From: Elysia marginata
Lineage: Eukaryota > Mollusca > Gastropoda > Plakobranchidae
Length of the DNA: 36,901 bases
Assembly: GCA_019649035.1 (NCBI GenBank)
Contig: BMAT01012728.1
Location: 285,583 to 322,483, forward strand
Direction of reading: 5' to 3'
Under the pieces are notes generated by a model. It did no database searches, was not told the DNA's origin, and worked only from the letters and a program-made list of their open reading frames with translations. This document shows positions 33,768-36,901 of this stretch, piece after piece; the stretch's first letter is position 1; each line of letters opens with the position of its first letter. The translations under genes were made by a program, and so were the position numbers.

Positions 33768-33780
33768 ATCTCTCTACTAA

Positions 33781-36700
33781 TTCATCAACTTCCTGTGTCT
33801 TTTTGTTGTATCTGAGATTTGAGAATTATCTTTATTCAAACTTGCATGTTACATTATCAAAGGGGTTCATGAGAAAACTTGTTATAAGCCATTTGAAAAA
33901 AAAAGAGGAAAGGGGCAAAAGGTGGATTTTTTTTTCTTTTTTTGTATTTTATTTCAAAGTAATGGTTGTAATGGCTGCAGAATGACTTCATGGAACGAAA
34001 TAGAATCTCTCATTAAAAAAGAATATGAAAATGAAGTTTTCTTATAGAATCTTAAAATTTTCCAAAGCTATATATATATATCATAAAACCCTTCGTTTAT
34101 ATATTTAACATTTTTGTTCAATCCCACTAAAGTGGAAAACCAACGGGAGGAGAGAAGAGAGGATGGGGGCCAAGAGAAATAGATAGGGACTGTCAGTGGA
34201 GACAAGGGTACATAACTGTTATAAGGTACTTAAATCATCAAACCGGTACCTGGAATCTTTGTGTCATAGCTGTTTTAGCATACAAGTTAGTTCATTGACA
34301 TCAATGAAAGGTATTTGGTTTATTCTCTAGACTTCTAAGCAGTTTTATAGTCTTTTTTTTAAAGTTTATCAATAATATTTAAAGTAACATCTTACACTAT
34401 CCCTAGCTTGATACATTTTTTCAGGGAGGTTGTGATAAAAAGCAACAAGTTTAGCGATATAGCCTGAATAAACTCTTATTCAAAATCGGCTCTTGTTCTC
34501 TAAACGACCAGTGATGCTAGAGCAATATATTATTACGGTTATTGAAAGATTTCAAAAACGGAAATGACAAGTAAATTTAAGTAACAAAAATAGACTTGTA
34601 CTGTTGGAAAAAAAGTCGTTGGGTGAGATGACCACTGGGAGACAACATTTTAAACGGTTTTGTCAACTAAAAATATGCGCCTTCGGTGTCTTCGCAAGAT
34701 ATGAACCATACTAGCTTAATACTACTAGACTGGCAAAGCCACCATCAAGAATTACGTGAATTAGAGAGTCTCCCCAGACTCAAACGGTTATGACACGAAA
34801 GAGGGTGAAAGAAAGCCAAAATCTAAATTTGCTCATAAAGCCCAGAAGAAAAAAAAAACCAGCGGAAATTTGATGAACAATGAAACACACAAAGCCACTT
34901 CATGTAGTTCTTCTTGACAATGAAACAGATAGACATGCTGAAAAAATATAGAGGTGAAAGGAAAGCATTGCAGCAGCACAAAGCCACTTGGTATGTCAAT
35001 CTCACCACTGAAACAATCACTTTTTTTAAAGAAGCTCAATGAAAGGAAATACATTTTACTAGCGTGTACTCTTTATCTGTAGACCTACCTCAGCTAATGG
35101 CACTGCCCTCAACAGAGAAACGGTCGCATAAGGATGGGTTTGCGGCGAAATTTACTTTTTGTTAAATTATGATACTACAGCAAAGAGCGGATCTTTCTAG
35201 CTGCGTCTAATATCTGTAGTGTTTATAGTAAAGAAGCCACACACTTTTAAAAATAATCGACTTAGTTTTTTCTTCAAAACTACAGATTTACAGACTGACA
35301 AAAATACGCATAATTATTGTTTATAAAGCTGAGTGATAAGCGTCTTTTTGCATCGAAATTTTCTGCTTAACCGTAATCGACTTATAAGCGTATATGACGA
35401 TATACGTCCTTCTGTCACTATGGTCATACCAAAGAGGTTTCAAGCATGCGTCTGATCAGTGTGCAACCCTTCATTGCTACAATATCTTCTAAAAACATAT
35501 AAAAACACAATGCAAAAGATTCTTGCAACCTTGGACTAATGCACGTGTTCAAATTTTGTCATTACAGACTTTAAGCAGCAACGCGTGAGTATGACGCGAA
35601 CGTCTGCGGAGGCGTAGATTATGCGCCTTTTAGTCGTTCTTTTTTCCTAATATTTTTATTATAGGTTCCGACAAAAGGACTTTTCGCCAATGGTTCTGAT
35701 CTAAATCTACTTCACAACTTGGGAAACACAATCTCTTCCGTATTCCTTTTTGAAGATTGCGCATTTCTTTGTGTGGCTCGACAGGAAGAAAATATTGAGC
35801 AGCTTTTAAAAAAAAACGCTCTTAGACCATTTTGATACACCATATTCCGCACCAATAGGTAGATTTAGGTCAGGACCATTGAAGCTGTATGCGTTTACGT
35901 ATGCACACACAAGGTATGCAGAATGTTTTTAAGAAATCAAAACTTTCAGATATCTTCACGTTGTGTCCCAGAGGAGGATGTGCTAAAGTGTAAAACCAGT
36001 TTTTTTTGCTTCTCTTGTAACAAGTGTTTTTACCGATGTGCAACCTTTTCTCTAACGAGGACAGAATAAACATAGCGATGAGAAAACTGAGGGAAGGGGA
36101 GATACTCATACTGAATATATGCAGGAAACGGAATAAGGTATAAAATGTTGCATATTTATGGTAGACAGAAACATTTTATATGCATGCTATGAAGCTTCAA
36201 TACTCTATTGTATTACAGGCTCCGCCAATCACCTGTGAAATAACAGGAAATAAGGTATATCAGCTTCAAGTGTTAAATTTATCAAAGCTATATATGTAGC
36301 TAAAGTGGATTTTCATCAAATCACAACGGTACAAAAAATTTGCTAAGATACTACATGTATTTATTAAACCTCTGACGGAATAAAATAACCAGATGGGATC
36401 TTTGACTTTGAAGAAAAATCACTTAATAACATGTATTTGAAATAAGTCAAGTGTTTTTGGGGCAGGGGAAGAGGTGTTTACAGTTGGTGACAACCTAGAG
36501 CACACAAACTTGTCACCCTGTCTAAACAAAGGGAGGCAATTAAATATCTATAGCAGTTACGGCATTGTCCAACGCTATGCCGTGTGTTCCTACTTGCGGT
36601 AGAGTGAAGACGCAGGCATTAATGGGGCAGTGGATTTGGGTTAGTATACCTGTCGCAAGTTAGCATAAACCGCGATAACAAATTGGTTGCCAGAAGGGTT

Positions 36701-36901
36701 TGTTGGACGAATTCACTGAGACTCAGACCACAGACCTCGTGTGACTCAGTAAGAGAGAGACAGACAGGCAGTCATGAATAAAGAAAGAATAACTGAGGGT
36801 GGTGTAAAGTTTTTTTTTGTATTGACTGTCTGTGTCTTCATCATTTTGTCTGTCCCTATTTTCCTGTCTGCCCCCCACTCCCCTCTCTCTCTTTCTCTCT
36901 C
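33781..36901. other. 3' flanking DNA, no supported gene
   Basis: AT-rich, with short TA runs (near 34069-34080) and a CT-rich end (36871-36901). The open frames on both strands are short and of random composition. The stretch 36480-36780 is somewhat less AT-rich but shows no recognisable coding or RNA motif. Confidence 0.6.
36871..36901. repeat. CT-rich simple sequence at window edge
   Basis: C-run followed by (CT)n, cut by the window end. Confidence 0.9.

Larger units (their letters stand above)
29380..33780 (+). other. Probable 3' UTR and downstream region
   Basis: No coding exons seen. AATAAA candidates occur at 30857-30862, 31713-31718 and 33762-33767. The last is followed by a T/GT-rich stretch (TGTGTCTTTTTGTTGTA), the usual downstream element, which makes it the best-formed site. 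The true end of the transcript cannot be fixed. The region holds two SINE-type elements and a C-run at 30431-30441. Confidence 0.5.

Noticed and set aside
34823..36109. Minus-strand open frames downstream of KANK
   Set aside because: Short, Phe/Leu/Cys-rich, AT-driven; no support for a neighbouring gene.

Overview
This is animal genomic DNA from a spiral-cleaving invertebrate, most likely a mollusc; the phylum is a weak inference. It is AT-rich, with long introns, GT-AG splice sites, microsatellites, one 11-base N gap, tRNA-derived SINEs and a truncated LINE. There are no prokaryotic gene features. Only one protein-coding gene can be supported. It lies on the + strand and fills the middle of the window.

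The gene is a KANK homologue (KN motif and ankyrin repeat domain protein, a talin-binding organiser of cortical microtubule attachment at focal adhesions). I reconstructed it by joining exons at GT-AG sites while checking reading phase. Thirteen exons, plus an alternative terminal exon, run from 8990 to 29379. In order they encode the KN motif (exon 1), a Ser/Gln-rich linker with an eight-Gln run (exons 2-4), a liprin-binding-type coiled coil (exon 5 into exon 6), a 2.87-kb exon with short Gly-Val repeats and a long Ser/Thr-rich region, an acidic linker (exon 7), an ankyrin cap (exons 8-9) and five ankyrin repeats (exons 10-12). The tail is short (exon 13) and has two possible ends. The predicted protein is about 1576 or 1581 residues from the ATG at 9028. 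All exon phases match.

Layout: 1-8989 is upstream or 5' intronic DNA with a TCTA microsatellite, some hairpins and weak candidate 5' exons. 8990-29379 is the KANK gene. Its 17520-19545 intron carries a 5'-truncated LINE with target-site duplications. Its 19726-20554 intron holds a well-formed candidate 57-nt cassette exon. 29380-36901 is 3' UTR and flank with two tRNA-derived SINEs and several possible polyadenylation signals. I found no second gene in the flanks.

No new multi-gene system is visible. The most interesting points all concern this one gene: two alternative C-termini in which the splice donor itself supplies the stop codon, a hairpin over the likely branch point of the last exon, an unreported-looking in-frame cassette exon before the ankyrin domain, and a paired SILK/RVxF motif that suggests PP1 docking. 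I could run no database search, so family assignments rest on recognised motifs.
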